From Paracidovorax wautersii (GTDB lineage: Bacteria; Pseudomonadota; Gammaproteobacteria; Burkholderiales; Burkholderiaceae_C), in the NCBI RefSeq assembly GCF_900113035.1, contig NZ_FONX01000008.1, positions 124,001 to 188,000 on the forward strand: a DNA stretch of 64,000 nucleotides, in the 5' to 3' direction. The notes under the pieces are model-generated. The model was not told where the DNA came from. It searched no databases and saw only the letters and a program-made list of their open reading frames with translations. The translations under genes were made by a program, and so were the position numbers. The first letter of the stretch is position 1. Each line of letters begins with the position of its first letter. This document shows, one piece after another, positions 17,659 to 28,139 of this stretch.

Positions 17659-19479
17659 ATGAGTTTTCTGCGCAACATGCGGTTGGGCACCCAGCTAGGG
17701 CTGAGCTTCGCCGCAATGATCCTGATCAGCCTGCTGGTCGCCCTCTACGGCCGGGTCCACCTGACGGACGTGGCCAGCAACGTCTCCCAGCTGGCAGACG
17801 AGCGGCTGGAATCCCTGCTGATACTGCAGAACCTGCGCGATCTGGTGAACGAAAACGCCCGCGTGGTGCGCAACATGGCGATGCAGAGCGACCGCAGCCG
17901 CATTCCGGGCCAGAAAAAGCTCATGGACAAGAACCGCAAGCAGGCCACGACCATCCAGGACGACCTGCGCGAGCGCTACCCCACGCCGGACGGCAAGGCC
18001 CTGCTGGCGGAGCTGGCCTCCGCCACCACCGGCTACCGCGCGGCCTTCGACAAGGCGGTGGACCTGGCCTCGGCCGACCAGATCGACGCGGCGCGCGAGG
18101 CCATCCAGGGCGCGCTGCGCACCGAGCAGGACCGCTACTTCAAGGCGATCGACAAGCTGGTGGCGATGGAGCGCGACCATTCCCGCGCCATCGCCCTGGA
18201 AGCCAAGCGTGACTCCCTGGACGCCAGCAACGCCATGCTCATGCTGGCCGCGCTGGCCGCCGCCATCGGCGTGCTGGTGGCCTGGAGCATCACCCGCCGG
18301 GTCAAGGGCCAGCTGGGCGGCGAGCCCGCCTATGCCGCCGAGATCGCGCAGCAGGTGGCCCAGGGCCAGCTGGCCATGCGCATCGACCTGCGCCCCGGCG
18401 ACACCACCAGCGTGATGGCCGCCATGGAAAGCATGCGCCGCAGCCTGAGCGGGGTGGTCAGCCAGGTGCGCCAGAGCAGCGAATCCATCGCCACGGGCGC
18501 GCGCCAGATCGCCATGGGCAATGCCGACCTGAGCCAGCGCACCGAAGAGCAGGCGTCCAACCTGCAGCAGACGGCCGCCTCGATGGAAGAGATCGGCTCT
18601 ACCATCAACCAAAACGCCGAAACGGTGCGCACCGCCACGCAGATGGCCAATGCCGCCAGCCAGACCGCCGCACGTGGCGGCGACGTGGTGAGCAACGTCG
18701 TCTCCACCATGCAGGAGATCACGACCAGCTCGCGCCGGATCGGCGACATCATCGGCGTGATCGACGGCATCGCCTTCCAGACCAACATCCTGGCGCTGAA
18801 CGCCGCCGTCGAAGCGGCCCGCGCGGGCGAGCAGGGCCGTGGCTTCGCGGTGGTGGCGGGCGAAGTGCGCTCGCTGGCCCAGCGCAGCGCCGAGGCCGCC
18901 AAGGAGATCAAGCAGCTGATCGGCGCCAGCGTGGACCGCGTCGAAGCCGGCGCGCAGCTGGTGAACGAGGCGGGCACCACGATGGAAGAGCTCGTGCAGC
19001 AGGCGCGCCGCGTGGCCGACCTGATCGCCGAGATCGGCGCCGCCGCGCAGGAGCAGGAGCAAGGCATCGCCCAGGTGAGCGGCGCCGTGAACCAGCTCGA
19101 CCAGGTGACGCAGCAGAACGCCGCGCTGGTGGAGGAATCCGCCGCCGCCGCCGACAGCCTCAACGTCCAGGCCGCCCGGCTGGTGGAGCTGGTGAAGGTG
19201 TTCGTCATCGACCATGCGGAAGCGGCCCAGGCGCCGGCCTCCGCACCGGCTCCGGCAGCGCATCGCGCAGCTCCTGCCCCGGCGCCGCGCCGCGAACCCA
19301 CGCTGGCGAGCTCGCCGGCCCCCGCCGTGGCCGCGCCCGTCCGCGCCACGGCAGCAGCCAAGGCCAAGCCCAGGACCACGCCCGCCGGCAGCCAGCCCAC
19401 GCTGAGCGCGCCCCCGGCGCCCCGCAAACCCGCAGCGGCCCCCGCCAAGCCGGCCGACGACGAGTGGGAAAGCTTCTGA
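17659..19479 (+). CDS. Methyl-accepting chemotaxis protein
   Basis: A 606-residue chemoreceptor (Tsr/Tar-like). A transmembrane segment near residues 10-30, a helical periplasmic ligand domain to about 190 (four-helix-bundle type), a second membrane segment [16 protein letters not shown], a HAMP domain and the signalling coiled coil follow. The hairpin tip that contacts CheA/CheW is the conserved [20 protein letters not shown] and onward to [16 protein letters not shown]. An Ala/Pro-rich tail ends in D-E-W-E-S-F, a CheR/CheB-tethering pentapeptide type. The ATG at 17659 has a strong GGAGG site; a TTG one codon earlier is not needed. Ligand unknown. Confidence 0.94.
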   Translation: MSFLRNMRLGTQLGLSFAAMILISLLVALYGRVHLTDVASNVSQLADERLESLLILQNLRDLVNENARVVRNMAMQSDRSRIPGQKKLMDKNRKQATTIQDDLRERYPTPDGKALLAELASATTGYRAAFDKAVDLASADQIDAAREAIQGALRTEQDRYFKAIDKLVAMERDHSRAIALEAKRDSLDASNAMLMLAALAAAIGVLVAWSITRRVKGQLGGEPAYAAEIAQQVAQGQLAMRIDLRPGDTTSVMAAMESMRRSLSGVVSQVRQSSESIATGARQIAMGNADLSQRTEEQASNLQQTAASMEEIGSTINQNAETVRTATQMANAASQTAARGGDVVSNVVSTMQEITTSSRRIGDIIGVIDGIAFQTNILALNAAVEAARAGEQGRGFAVVAGEVRSLAQRSAEAAKEIKQLIGASVDRVEAGAQLVNEAGTTMEELVQQARRVADLIAEIGAAAQEQEQGIAQVSGAVNQLDQVTQQNAALVEESAAAADSLNVQAARLVELVKVFVIDHAEAAQAPASAPAPAAHRAAPAPAPRREPTLASSPAPAVAAPVRATAAAKAKPRTTPAGSQPTLSAPPAPRKPAAAPAKPADDEWESF

Positions 19480-19557
19480 GAACGGGCTGACGGATCGGAT
19501 CTGATCGGGGCGGGCGGCGGCGCCCCAGCAGCAGGGTCTCAGGGCCTTTTCCGCCCC

Positions 19558-19593
19558 AGCCCTTGCGCAGACTGCGCAAGGCGCTCTTCTTTA
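19558..19593 (+). terminator. Intrinsic terminator after the chemoreceptor gene
   Basis: CCTTGCGCA-GAC-TGCGCAAGG is a perfect nine-base-pair stem with a three-base loop, extended by AGC/GCT across a one-base bulge, and followed by CTTCTTT. It lies about 80 bases after the chemoreceptor stop and faces the creatininase-like gene, so it may serve both strands. Confidence 0.68.
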
Positions 19594-19667
19594 GATAGCA
19601 AACCGCCTGGCTTTCGCCGCGACCGGCATGCGAGCCGAGGCGAGGCGAAGTGGGCCAGGCCGGCCGC

Positions 19668-20492
19668 TCAGTACGCAGCGGGCGCCGGGCTCCAGGGCAG
19701 CTCGTGGATCTCGCCCAGCAGCTGCACCAGGGCCGCGCCCGCGGCCTCCACCACCGCGCGGCCCTTGTCGGCCGTGGCGCCCGCCGCGTTGCCGACGGCG
19801 CCGGCCGGGTGGTAGTCCTGCATCGCCCAGCCCATCTTGGCGCTGCGGCCGTTGCCCAGCACGGCATAGCGCTCGGCCCGGTCCTGCGAGCTGGAGCGCC
19901 ATTGCGCGGCATGCTCCATGCGCACGGTCTGCGGCGCCAGGTGCAGCATCATCGAGGTCTCGATCTCGCCGGCATGGATGCCGAAGCGGTGCTCCTCGGC
20001 GCTGAAGAGGCCCTGCACCGCATCGGGCAGCGGCAGGCTGAACCAGCTGGCGCTATAGACCAGCAGGCCGCACTGCTGGCGCAGCTCGCGCGCCACGATG
20101 TCCATCACGCTCACCTGGCCGCCATGGCCGTTGAGCAGCAGCAGCTTCTTCACGCCCGCCCGCGCCACGCAGGCGCCCAGCTCGGTCCAGAGCGCGATGA
20201 CCGTGGCCGGCGAGAGCGTGAGCGTGCCCGGGAAAGCCGTGTGCTCGGTGGAAAAGCCCACGTTCTGCGGCGGCAGGAAGAGCGCCGGCAGATCGGCCGG
20301 CAGCTGCGGCAGCGCCGCGTCGATCACGCCCTGCAGCAGCGTGGCATCGACATGCAGCGGCAGGTGCGGGCCGTGCTGCTCCACGGCGGCCACGGGCAGC
20401 ACGGCCACCGTCCGGGCGGCCAGGCCGGTGGCCCGGGCTTCGGAAAAGTCGCGCGTGGAAAGGTCGGCCCAGAAGCGTGAGGGATGGTGCAT
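19668..20492 (-). CDS. Creatininase-family amidohydrolase
   Basis: A 274-residue metal-dependent hydrolase of the creatininase/MftE/FAPy-deformylase family. Metal ligands are visible in VEQHGPHLPLHVDA (Glu, His, Asp), LLLNGHGGQVSVM (His) and FGIHAGEIETSMML (Glu). The family opens cyclic amides or hydrolyses formamides; here the substrate is unknown. The ATG at 20492 gives a normal-length protein. It starts 17 bases after the PepSY membrane protein stop and is probably its operon partner, although no functional link between the two is evident. Confidence 0.88.
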   Translation of the reverse strand: MHHPSRFWADLSTRDFSEARATGLAARTVAVLPVAAVEQHGPHLPLHVDATLLQGVIDAALPQLPADLPALFLPPQNVGFSTEHTAFPGTLTLSPATVIALWTELGACVARAGVKKLLLLNGHGGQVSVMDIVARELRQQCGLLVYSASWFSLPLPDAVQGLFSAEEHRFGIHAGEIETSMMLHLAPQTVRMEHAAQWRSSSQDRAERYAVLGNGRSAKMGWAMQDYHPAGAVGNAAGATADKGRAVVEAAGAALVQLLGEIHELPWSPAPAAY

Positions 20493-20509
20493 GCGGCGAT
20501 GTTAGCGAG

Positions 20510-21943
20510 TCAGGCCGCCTTGACCGACGCCCGCGCCGCCAGCCGCCGCTGCCACCACAGATCGCCCCCCAGCACCACCAGCAGCGACAGCCCCACCAGC
20601 GGGAACACCACGCCGCCCAGCGCCAGCACCGCCGTGAGCCCGGCCAGCACCTCGGGCCGCGCGGGCAGCGGCGGCACCGCCAGGCCGCTGCCGCTGGGCC
20701 GGCGCTTCCACCAGGCGACGGCGCCCGTCACGCACAGCAGCACGATGGCCGCGCAGGCGGCCAGCAGCAGCCACTGGTTGAGCGCGCCGAATTCCTGCCC
20801 CAGGTGGACGTTGATGCCCCACTCCAGCGCCTTGCCGGCGGGGCCGTAGTCGGCATAGCCCTGGTCCAGCAGCACGGCGCCGCTGTAGCGGTCGATGTGC
20901 ACCACGCGCTGGCGCGCCAGGTCGCGCGGATAGGCCGACGCGGTGAACACGCCCCGGGCGCCGCTCGGCGGCGTCACGGTGTAGCCCGGCGCCAGCCCCA
21001 GCCGGCCGATCACGGCCATGGCGGCATCGAAAGGCAGCGGTGTGCCCAGCAGCGGCTCGTCGGCCGCGGGCGCTGCGCCGCCGCCGTGGCCTTCGTGGGC
21101 GGCATGCGGGTTGCCGGGCACGCGGGCCTGCTGCAGCGTCCAGGGCACATGGGCGGCATCGGCCAGGCGCTCGCCGGACATGGGCAGCTGCACGCGCACG
21201 CCGGCCGGGTAGCCGAAATCCTGCCCGTTGGCCCAGGCGTTGACCTGGCTGCCCCAGAGCACCGACCACGGCAGCCCGGTGATCGCGAGGAAGGCCAGCA
21301 CCAGCCCCACACCCACGCCGGTGATGGCGTGCAGGTCGCGCCAGAAGACGCGCTGCGCCGGCTGCCCGCGCACCGCGAGCACGCCGCCCAGGCCCTGCCC
21401 GCGGCGGCGGCCCCGGGGCCACCACAGGTAGATGCCGCTGGCGACGAGCACCAGCGCCCAGCCGGCGGCCATCTCCATGAAGCCGCGCGCGATGGGGCCG
21501 AAGTACTTCAGGCTGTGCAGCTGGCGCACGGTCCACATCAGCGTGCCGCGCTCGGGCAGCTCGCCCAGCACGCGGGCCGTGGCCGGGTCCACATAGACCG
21601 CCAGGCGCTCGCCCTGCGGCAGGGCCACGCCCACGTTGGCGGAATGGCCCGCATCGGGCGCGGGCGTGTAGCGGAACCACTGCCCGCCCGGATGGGCCGC
21701 CAGCGCCGCGCCGACGATGCGCCCGTGCGGCAGCGCGGCCTGCCCGGCCGAGGCCGCGGGCACGCTGAGCAGGTCGCGGTGATACCAGCCGTCGATCTCG
21801 TCATGGAACAGATAGGCCGCGCCGGTGATAGCCAGCCAGACGAGGAAGGGCAGCACCAGCAGGCCGGCATAGAAATGCCAGCGCCACACGGCGCGGTAGA
21901 GGCTGGGGGCCAGCGGAGGCAAGGTGTCAGTCGTGGAAGGCAT
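20510..21943 (-). CDS. PepSY-associated membrane protein (PiuB/FsqB-like)
   Basis: A 477-residue inner-membrane protein. The first membrane helix with RAVWRWHFYAGLLVLPFLVW is the PepSY-TM signature; further helices lie near GFMEMAAGWALVLVASGIYL, ITGVGVGLVLAFLAITGLPW, NQWLLLAACAAIVLLCVTGA and LTAVLALGGVVFPLVGLSLL. Large periplasmic stretches contain His-rich HAAHEGHGGG. Such proteins are commonly encoded next to TonB receptors and are thought to reduce or release iron from ferric siderophores at the inner membrane, which fits the receptor gene upstream. The ATG at 21943 is preferred over a start 30 codons earlier that lacks support. Confidence 0.87.
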   Translation of the reverse strand: MPSTTDTLPPLAPSLYRAVWRWHFYAGLLVLPFLVWLAITGAAYLFHDEIDGWYHRDLLSVPAASAGQAALPHGRIVGAALAAHPGGQWFRYTPAPDAGHSANVGVALPQGERLAVYVDPATARVLGELPERGTLMWTVRQLHSLKYFGPIARGFMEMAAGWALVLVASGIYLWWPRGRRRGQGLGGVLAVRGQPAQRVFWRDLHAITGVGVGLVLAFLAITGLPWSVLWGSQVNAWANGQDFGYPAGVRVQLPMSGERLADAAHVPWTLQQARVPGNPHAAHEGHGGGAAPAADEPLLGTPLPFDAAMAVIGRLGLAPGYTVTPPSGARGVFTASAYPRDLARQRVVHIDRYSGAVLLDQGYADYGPAGKALEWGINVHLGQEFGALNQWLLLAACAAIVLLCVTGAVAWWKRRPSGSGLAVPPLPARPEVLAGLTAVLALGGVVFPLVGLSLLVVLGGDLWWQRRLAARASVKAA

Positions 21944-22135
21944 GGCGGTATTTCGATTGCAGTGATCCATGGCGCAGCGCGCTGCCCGCAGCCTCTGACA
22001 CGGGCACGGCCCGGGCCAGCAGCAGCCGAGCAAGGGCCGCCCCGCAGCGAGGGCTGCGTCCCCCTGCCCGCCGGGCGCAGCACGGCGAGAGCGGGGGGAG
22101 AGCGCGCAGCGCTTCAGGGGGGTGCCGCGGCCCCA

Positions 22136-24271
22136 CTAGAACTTCCAGCCCATGGTGAGCGCCACGCTGCGGCCGTCGCCCGGAGAGTAGCCGGAGGAGC
22201 CGCTGTCGTACCAGGCATAGACATAGCGGCGGTTGGTCGCATTGTTCACCTGCAGGCCCACATCGACGGTGGGCGTGAGCTGCCACTGCGCGCCCAGGTT
22301 GAGCAGCGTGAAGCCGCCCGTGCGCGGCAGGGTGTTGGCACGGTCCAGCCAGTAGTCGCCCTGCGCGCTGACCGAGGCCGAGAGGCGCAGCCGCTCCGTG
22401 GCGCGGTACTGCGCGCCGGCGGTGACGAGGTAGTGCGGCACGTTCTCGACCTCCTTGCCCGCCGTCTGCGGCGCGCTGGGGTCGGGCGTGACGATGCGGG
22501 CCCGCTGGTGCGAATAGGCCAGCCAGCCCGTCAGGCGCGCGCCCAGGTGGGCGTTGAACTGCAGGTCGTAGCCCCGGCGCAATGTGCGCCCCACGTTGCC
22601 CAGGCCGCCCGGATCGGGCAGGCCATCGACGCCCAGCACGCGGGCCACCTCGCCGGAGGCGCGCTGCTCCCAATAGGCCACGCGGGCGTCCAGCCACGGC
22701 AGGGGCTGGAACTTCACGCCCGTCTCCCAGCCGTCGTTGATCGAGGGCGCGAGGTTGCGCGGCTGGGTGCGGTAGGCGTCGATGCCGGTGCCGATCTGGA
22801 AGGTGCGGCCCCAGTTGCCATAGACGCTCACGTCGTCGCGCACGGCATAGGCCACGCTGATCTTGGGCTGGCGGATGGTGCCGTAGTCGTGCACGGGCGA
22901 GGTGATGCCGGTCATCGCATCCTCGAAAGATCCGCCCACCCGGTCCACGCGCAGGGCGGGCACGATCTTGAGCGCCGCCACGGGGCGGATCACGGCCTGC
23001 ACGTAGGCGCCGCGGGTGTTCAGGTCGAAGGCCCAGTCGCGGAACTGCGAGGTGCGCACGCGCTCGGCGGTGCGGTACCGCTGGGCGGCGTTGTCCTGCC
23101 ACTGCGCATCCAGCCCGCCTTCGAGCGTGAATTCATGCGCCCAGCGCACCTGCGGGCGCCAGGTCAGCGTGGAGATGACGCCGTGGTGGGTCTCGTCGTT
23201 GTCGCGCTCCTGCTGCACGCCGGCCTGCGAGAAGCGCACCCAGCGCTGGTTCTCGTAGTGGTTGCGGTAGATGCGCGTGGACCACGAGAGCCGGTCGGCC
23301 AGCTCGCCGTCCAGGTAGAGGCCCAGCTGCGTGGTGTCGCGCGTGCTGCGGTCGGACGCGGAAAACGCCGGCGAGCTGCGCGGCGCGGCCTGGGCCTCGG
23401 CCCAGGTGAGGTAGCCCGATTCCAGCGCGCGGTTGCGATAGGCCCGGGCCGAGAGGCCGGCGCGCCAGCGGCCGTCGTCGGTCGTATAGAACCACTTGCC
23501 CGAGAGCGCGTGCTTGGTGGCGTCGGCATGGTCGCGCCAGCCGTCGCCGTCGCGCCAGGCCAGCGAATAGTTCTGGCTCCAGTTGCCGCTTTCGACGCCC
23601 TTGGCCACCTGCACCTCGCGCGTGCCGAAGCTGCCCACGGTGGCCGTGGCGCGCCCGTCGTTGCCGCCGGTGCGCGTGACCACGTTGGCATTGCCCGCGA
23701 TGTTGTTCAGGCCGTAGCGCGGGTCGTTGGTGCCGCGCACGATCTCGATGGCCTCGATGTCGATGGGGAACACCGCGTCCAGGAACGGCATGCCGCCCGC
23801 GTTGTCGTTGGACGGAATGCCGTCGATCAGCAGCTTGACGGCATTGACGCGGCCCTCGCCGTTGAAGCCGCGCATGGAAAAGCGCCCGGCATCCGTGCCC
23901 TGGCGGAAGGGCGTGACCTGCACGCCGGGCGCGCGCGAGAACAGCTCCCAGCTGTAGTCCACATGCTGGTCCTGCACGATGCTCGCGCCCAGGATGTCCA
24001 CCGAGCTGAACACCCCGCGCACGGGCAGCGGGCCGGTGGAGGCGCCCTGCACCTGCACGGTGCCCAGCGAGAGCGCGGCATCGGCAGAAGGGGCCGAGGA
24101 TGCCGATGCCACCGATGCGGCCGATGGCGCAGCCGCACCGGACGAAAGGGGAAGCGAAGACGGCTGGGCCACGGCAGGCAAGGCGGCCAGCAGCGCCAGA
24201 ACGGCGCCGGCCAGGGCGTGCAGCCGGGCGCCACCCGGAACGAAAAGGGAAGAAGCGATGCGGTAAGGCAT
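22136..24271 (-). CDS. TonB-dependent outer-membrane receptor
   Basis: A 711-residue receptor: signal peptide (hydrophobic LHALAGAVLALLAALPAVAQ), a Ser/Ala linker, a plug domain (FSMRGFNGEGRVNAVKLLID, then VRGTNDPRYGLNNIAGNANV) and a C-terminal beta-barrel ending in the terminal aromatic pattern ALTMGWKF. The substrate is unproven; the adjacent PepSY membrane protein favours a ferric siderophore, while a DUF2946 protein upstream is also seen beside copper receptors. No clear Fur box was found. The ATG at 24271 follows a terminator-like hairpin by only about 13 bases and has a weak ribosome-binding site. The 192-base gap to the next gene holds a G-run/AGCGCTTC palindromic stretch at 22094-22124. 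Confidence 0.9.
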   Translation of the reverse strand: MPYRIASSLFVPGGARLHALAGAVLALLAALPAVAQPSSLPLSSGAAAPSAASVASASSAPSADAALSLGTVQVQGASTGPLPVRGVFSSVDILGASIVQDQHVDYSWELFSRAPGVQVTPFRQGTDAGRFSMRGFNGEGRVNAVKLLIDGIPSNDNAGGMPFLDAVFPIDIEAIEIVRGTNDPRYGLNNIAGNANVVTRTGGNDGRATATVGSFGTREVQVAKGVESGNWSQNYSLAWRDGDGWRDHADATKHALSGKWFYTTDDGRWRAGLSARAYRNRALESGYLTWAEAQAAPRSSPAFSASDRSTRDTTQLGLYLDGELADRLSWSTRIYRNHYENQRWVRFSQAGVQQERDNDETHHGVISTLTWRPQVRWAHEFTLEGGLDAQWQDNAAQRYRTAERVRTSQFRDWAFDLNTRGAYVQAVIRPVAALKIVPALRVDRVGGSFEDAMTGITSPVHDYGTIRQPKISVAYAVRDDVSVYGNWGRTFQIGTGIDAYRTQPRNLAPSINDGWETGVKFQPLPWLDARVAYWEQRASGEVARVLGVDGLPDPGGLGNVGRTLRRGYDLQFNAHLGARLTGWLAYSHQRARIVTPDPSAPQTAGKEVENVPHYLVTAGAQYRATERLRLSASVSAQGDYWLDRANTLPRTGGFTLLNLGAQWQLTPTVDVGLQVNNATNRRYVYAWYDSGSSGYSPGDGRSVALTMGWKF

Positions 24272-24284
24272 GAATGGAGCCAAC

Positions 24285-24330
24285 AAAAAAGCGCCGGCAC
24301 CTGCCGGCCGCCCCACGGCCGGCAAGGCGC
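24285..24330 (-). terminator. Terminator-like hairpin immediately before the TonB receptor start
   Basis: On the minus strand GCGCC-TT-GCCGGCC pairs with GGCCGGC-AGGT-GCCGGCGC, followed directly by TTTTTTG. Form and position are those of an intrinsic terminator for the DUF2946 gene, but the receptor ATG begins only 13 bases after the T run, leaving no room for a separate promoter. It may act as an attenuator of receptor expression. Confidence 0.6.
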
Positions 24331-24431
24331 GCGAGGTCAGCCCCGGCAGGCGGGCAGACAAGCGATCGGGCACGCGCCCGCAGTGCGGCGGTGCCCGGAG
24401 GAGGGAGAAGACACGAGGGGAGGGAGAGGGC

Positions 24432-24833
24432 TCAGCCCTGCGCGCCCGGCGGCCCGCGCGCCGGCAGCGGCGCGCCCACCAGGGCGGCGATGCGTGCCGC
24501 CTCGACGGGCAGCAGCACATGGGGCAGCGGCGCGGGCGCGGCCAGCGCCCAGACCAGCAGGGGCGGCGGCGCGCCGCCCGGCAGGCACAGCGCGCAGTCG
24601 AGCGTGTGGTGCAGGCCGCCCGGGGCCGCAGCCCCGTCGCTGCCGCCGCTGCTGCCATCGTCGTCCTGCAGGGCGACGAGCGCCACCACGCCGCTGGCGC
24701 TGCAGACCAGCACCCAGGGCTTGGGCTGCACCAGCGGGGCGGCGGTGGCCACGCCCAGCGCCAGCAGGAACCACGCCAGCACCCAGCGGGTGATCGCTGG
24801 GGCGGTGGTTCGGCGGCGCAGGTGGGCGGGCAT
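24432..24833 (-). CDS. DUF2946-type small membrane protein
   Basis: A 133-residue protein with an N-terminal hydrophobic segment (ITRWVLAWFLLALGVATAAP), a second near WVLVCSASGVVALVAL, an acidic Gly/Ser insert, and the motif H-x-L-D-C-A-L-C-L-P (HHTLDCALCLPGG) typical of DUF2946. The His/Cys motif suggests metal binding; family members are often found near copper-related TonB receptors, but the role is not established. It starts nine bases after the deacetylase gene stop and is separated from the receptor by the terminator-like hairpin. Confidence 0.7.
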   Translation of the reverse strand: MPAHLRRRTTAPAITRWVLAWFLLALGVATAAPLVQPKPWVLVCSASGVVALVALQDDDGSSGGSDGAAAPGGLHHTLDCALCLPGGAPPPLLVWALAAPAPLPHVLLPVEAARIAALVGAPLPARGPPGAQG

Positions 24834-24841
24834 GGCGCGGA

Positions 24842-25894
<1,053 letters not shown>

Positions 25895-25972
25895 GGCATC
25901 GATGCGAAGGGGTTGGTGACGGGGAACGAGCGAAGCAGATAGGGAAGAGGACGCGCCTGCGGGCACCGGCGT

Positions 25973-26938
25973 TCATGCCGCCTGCGCCCCCAGGCCGCCG
26001 GCCTGGGCGGCATCCTGCGCCGCCAGCCCGGCGAAGCAGTCTGCGAGGTGGTCCACCAGGGCGCGCACCCGCGCCGGCACGAAGCGGTTGCTGGGCAGCA
26101 CGGCGCTGAGCGTGTAGCGCTGGCCCAGCCACCCTGGCAGCAGGGCCACCAGCGCGCCGCTGCGCAGCGAGGCGCGCACGTCCAGCCCGGACTTGTACAC
26201 GATGCCCTCGCCGCCCAGTGCCCAGGCATGGGCGATGGCGCCGTCGTCCACGCTGCGGTCGCCGTCCACCCGCACCTCCAGCGCATCCGGGCCGTCGCCC
26301 GCCGCGCCGGGCGCGCGCTCGAAAAGCCAGCGCGATTCGCGCCGGCCGGCGATGTGCAGCGTGATGCAGCGGTGCGCCGCCAGCTCCGACGGGTGGGCGG
26401 GCGCGCCGTGGCGCTGCAGGTAGGCCGGCGCGGCGCAGGCCACGCGGCGGGTGGTGTGCAGCGTGCGCGCCACCAGCTGCGAATCGGCCAGCGCGCCGTA
26501 GCGCAGGGCCAGGTCCACGGCGTCGCGGCGCACGTCCTGCACCCGGTCGCTGACCGAGAGGGCGATCTGCACGCCGGGGTGCTGCGCCAGGAAGCCGTCG
26601 AACCAGCCCAGCAGCAGGCTGCGCGACAAGTCCGACGGCGCCGCCACGCGGATGGTGCCGCGCAGCGCGCCGGATTCCGACAGCGCCTGGCTGGCGCCCT
26701 CCTCCAGCAGCTCCAGCGCGCGGCCGGCGTAGTCCAGCAGCGTCTGGCCCTGGGGCGTGAGGCGCATGGCGCGCGTGGAGCGCTCGAAAAGGCGCGCGCC
26801 GACCTGCCCCTCCAGCCGCTTGAGCATGGCGCTGGCGGCGGCGGGGGTGATGTCCAGCGCGCGGGCCGCAGCGGTGAGGGTGCCGCCCCGTGCGGTTTCC
26901 ACCAGCACGCGCAGGTCCGCGATATTTTCAAATTTCAT
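25973..26938 (-). CDS. LysR-family transcriptional regulator
   Basis: A 321-residue regulator. The N-terminal winged helix (residues 1-60) includes GGTLTAAARALDITPAAASA and RLEGQVGARLFERSTRAM. The C-terminal half is a periplasmic-binding-type effector domain with RVAAPSDLSRSLLLGWFDGF. It is divergent from the medium-chain reductase gene at 27051, with 112 bases between starts, the standard LysR arrangement, so that reductase is the likeliest target. The residues MKFENIADLRVLVETA are those of the CrgA/DmlR-like subgroup. Confidence 0.9.
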   Translation of the reverse strand: MKFENIADLRVLVETARGGTLTAAARALDITPAAASAMLKRLEGQVGARLFERSTRAMRLTPQGQTLLDYAGRALELLEEGASQALSESGALRGTIRVAAPSDLSRSLLLGWFDGFLAQHPGVQIALSVSDRVQDVRRDAVDLALRYGALADSQLVARTLHTTRRVACAAPAYLQRHGAPAHPSELAAHRCITLHIAGRRESRWLFERAPGAAGDGPDALEVRVDGDRSVDDGAIAHAWALGGEGIVYKSGLDVRASLRSGALVALLPGWLGQRYTLSAVLPSNRFVPARVRALVDHLADCFAGLAAQDAAQAGGLGAQAA

Positions 26939-27050
26939 TTGAAGGAGTAAGCCGGTCCAGCCGCTTTATGCGCCGATTCTGCACAAATACAGTCACACCA
27001 TCGCCCCGGGCGCCCATTCCGCCCCTCCTTTTCCCATTCGGAGCCCTTCC

Positions 27051-28064
27051 ATGAAAGCCGTCGGCTACCACGCCCCCCACCCCATCGACCATCCCCAGGC
27101 CCTGCTGGACCTGGAGCTGCCCGCGCCCACGCCCGGGCCCCACGACCTGCTGGTGCGCGTGCGCGCCGTGTCGGTCAACCCCGTGGACACCAAGGTGCGC
27201 AAGAGCGCCGCGCCCGAGGCCGGCGCCGCCAAGGTGCTGGGCTGGGACGCGGTGGGCACGGTGGAGGCCCTGGGCAGCCAGGTGCAGGGCTTCGCCGTGG
27301 GCGACCGCGTCTATTACGCCGGCAGCATCGACCGGCCCGGCTCCAATGCCGAGCTGCACGCGGTGGACGCCCGCATCGCCGCCCGGGCGCCCGCCACGCT
27401 GAGCGACGCCCAGGCCGCCGCGCTGCCGCTGACCAGCATCACCGCCTACGAACTGCTGTTCGACCGCCTCCGGGTGGCGCGCGGCGCGGCCAGCCAGGGC
27501 CAGACGCTGCTGGTGATGGGTGGCGCGGGCGGCGTCGGCTCGGTGCTTATCCAGCTCGCGCGCCAGCTCACCGGGCTGCGCGTGGTCGCCACGGCATCGC
27601 GCGCCGAGACCCGCCAGTGGTGCCTGGACCTGGGCGCGCACGACGTGATCGACCACCGCCAGCCCCTGGCCCCGCAGCTGGCCGCGCTGGGCCTGCCGCA
27701 GATCGACATGGTGGCCAGCCTCACGCACACGGCCGACTACTTCGCGCAGTACGTGGAATGCCTCAAGCCCCAGGGCCAGATCGCGCTGATCGACGACATG
27801 CCCGCGCTGGACGTGGTGCCGCTCAAGCGCAAGAGCCTGTCGCTGCACTGGGAGCTGATGTTCACCCGCCCGCTGTTCGGCACGCCGGACCTGGCCGCCC
27901 AGGGCGCGCTGCTGGCCGAGGTGGCGGCCCTGGCCGATGCCGGCCGCCTGCGCAGCACGCTCACGGCCACGCTCGGCCCCATCGACGCCGAACACCTGCG
28001 CCGCGCCCATGCCCTGCTGGAAAGCGGCACGGCCATCGGCAAGGTGGTGCTCGAAGGCTTCTGA
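27051..28064 (+). CDS. Zinc-type alcohol dehydrogenase-like reductase (quinone oxidoreductase family)
   Basis: A 337-residue medium-chain NADPH-dependent reductase. The GroES-like N-terminal half has VNPVDTKVRKS and VLGWDAVGTVEALG; the Rossmann motif is LLVMGGAGGVGSVLIQLARQ. The usual catalytic and structural zinc ligands (Cys, His-Glu, four Cys) are missing, so it belongs with the zinc-free quinone/enone reductases. Substrate unknown. The ATG at 27051 is the only good start. Divergent LysR regulator upstream; the MATE pump gene follows after 75 bases and may be co-transcribed. Confidence 0.9.
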   Translation: MKAVGYHAPHPIDHPQALLDLELPAPTPGPHDLLVRVRAVSVNPVDTKVRKSAAPEAGAAKVLGWDAVGTVEALGSQVQGFAVGDRVYYAGSIDRPGSNAELHAVDARIAARAPATLSDAQAAALPLTSITAYELLFDRLRVARGAASQGQTLLVMGGAGGVGSVLIQLARQLTGLRVVATASRAETRQWCLDLGAHDVIDHRQPLAPQLAALGLPQIDMVASLTHTADYFAQYVECLKPQGQIALIDDMPALDVVPLKRKSLSLHWELMFTRPLFGTPDLAAQGALLAEVAALADAGRLRSTLTATLGPIDAEHLRRAHALLESGTAIGKVVLEGF

Positions 28065-28139
28065 GCTGCTGCGCGCCACGAGGGGCGGGCCGGCGGACAG
28101 GCTCTCAGCCGACAGCCGCGCGCCGCAGGCCCTGGCACC

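Noticed and set aside
24336..24431. Cobalamin riboswitch in the TonB receptor leader
   Set aside because: The region is GC-rich and structured, but the conserved B12-box and other core motifs are not present.
20477..24793. 1438-codon plus-strand open frame opposite the PepSY and TonB receptor genes
   Set aside because: Length alone is due to high GC; composition is Arg/Gln/His/Gly-rich and no domain is recognisable, whereas the minus-strand genes are unmistakable.
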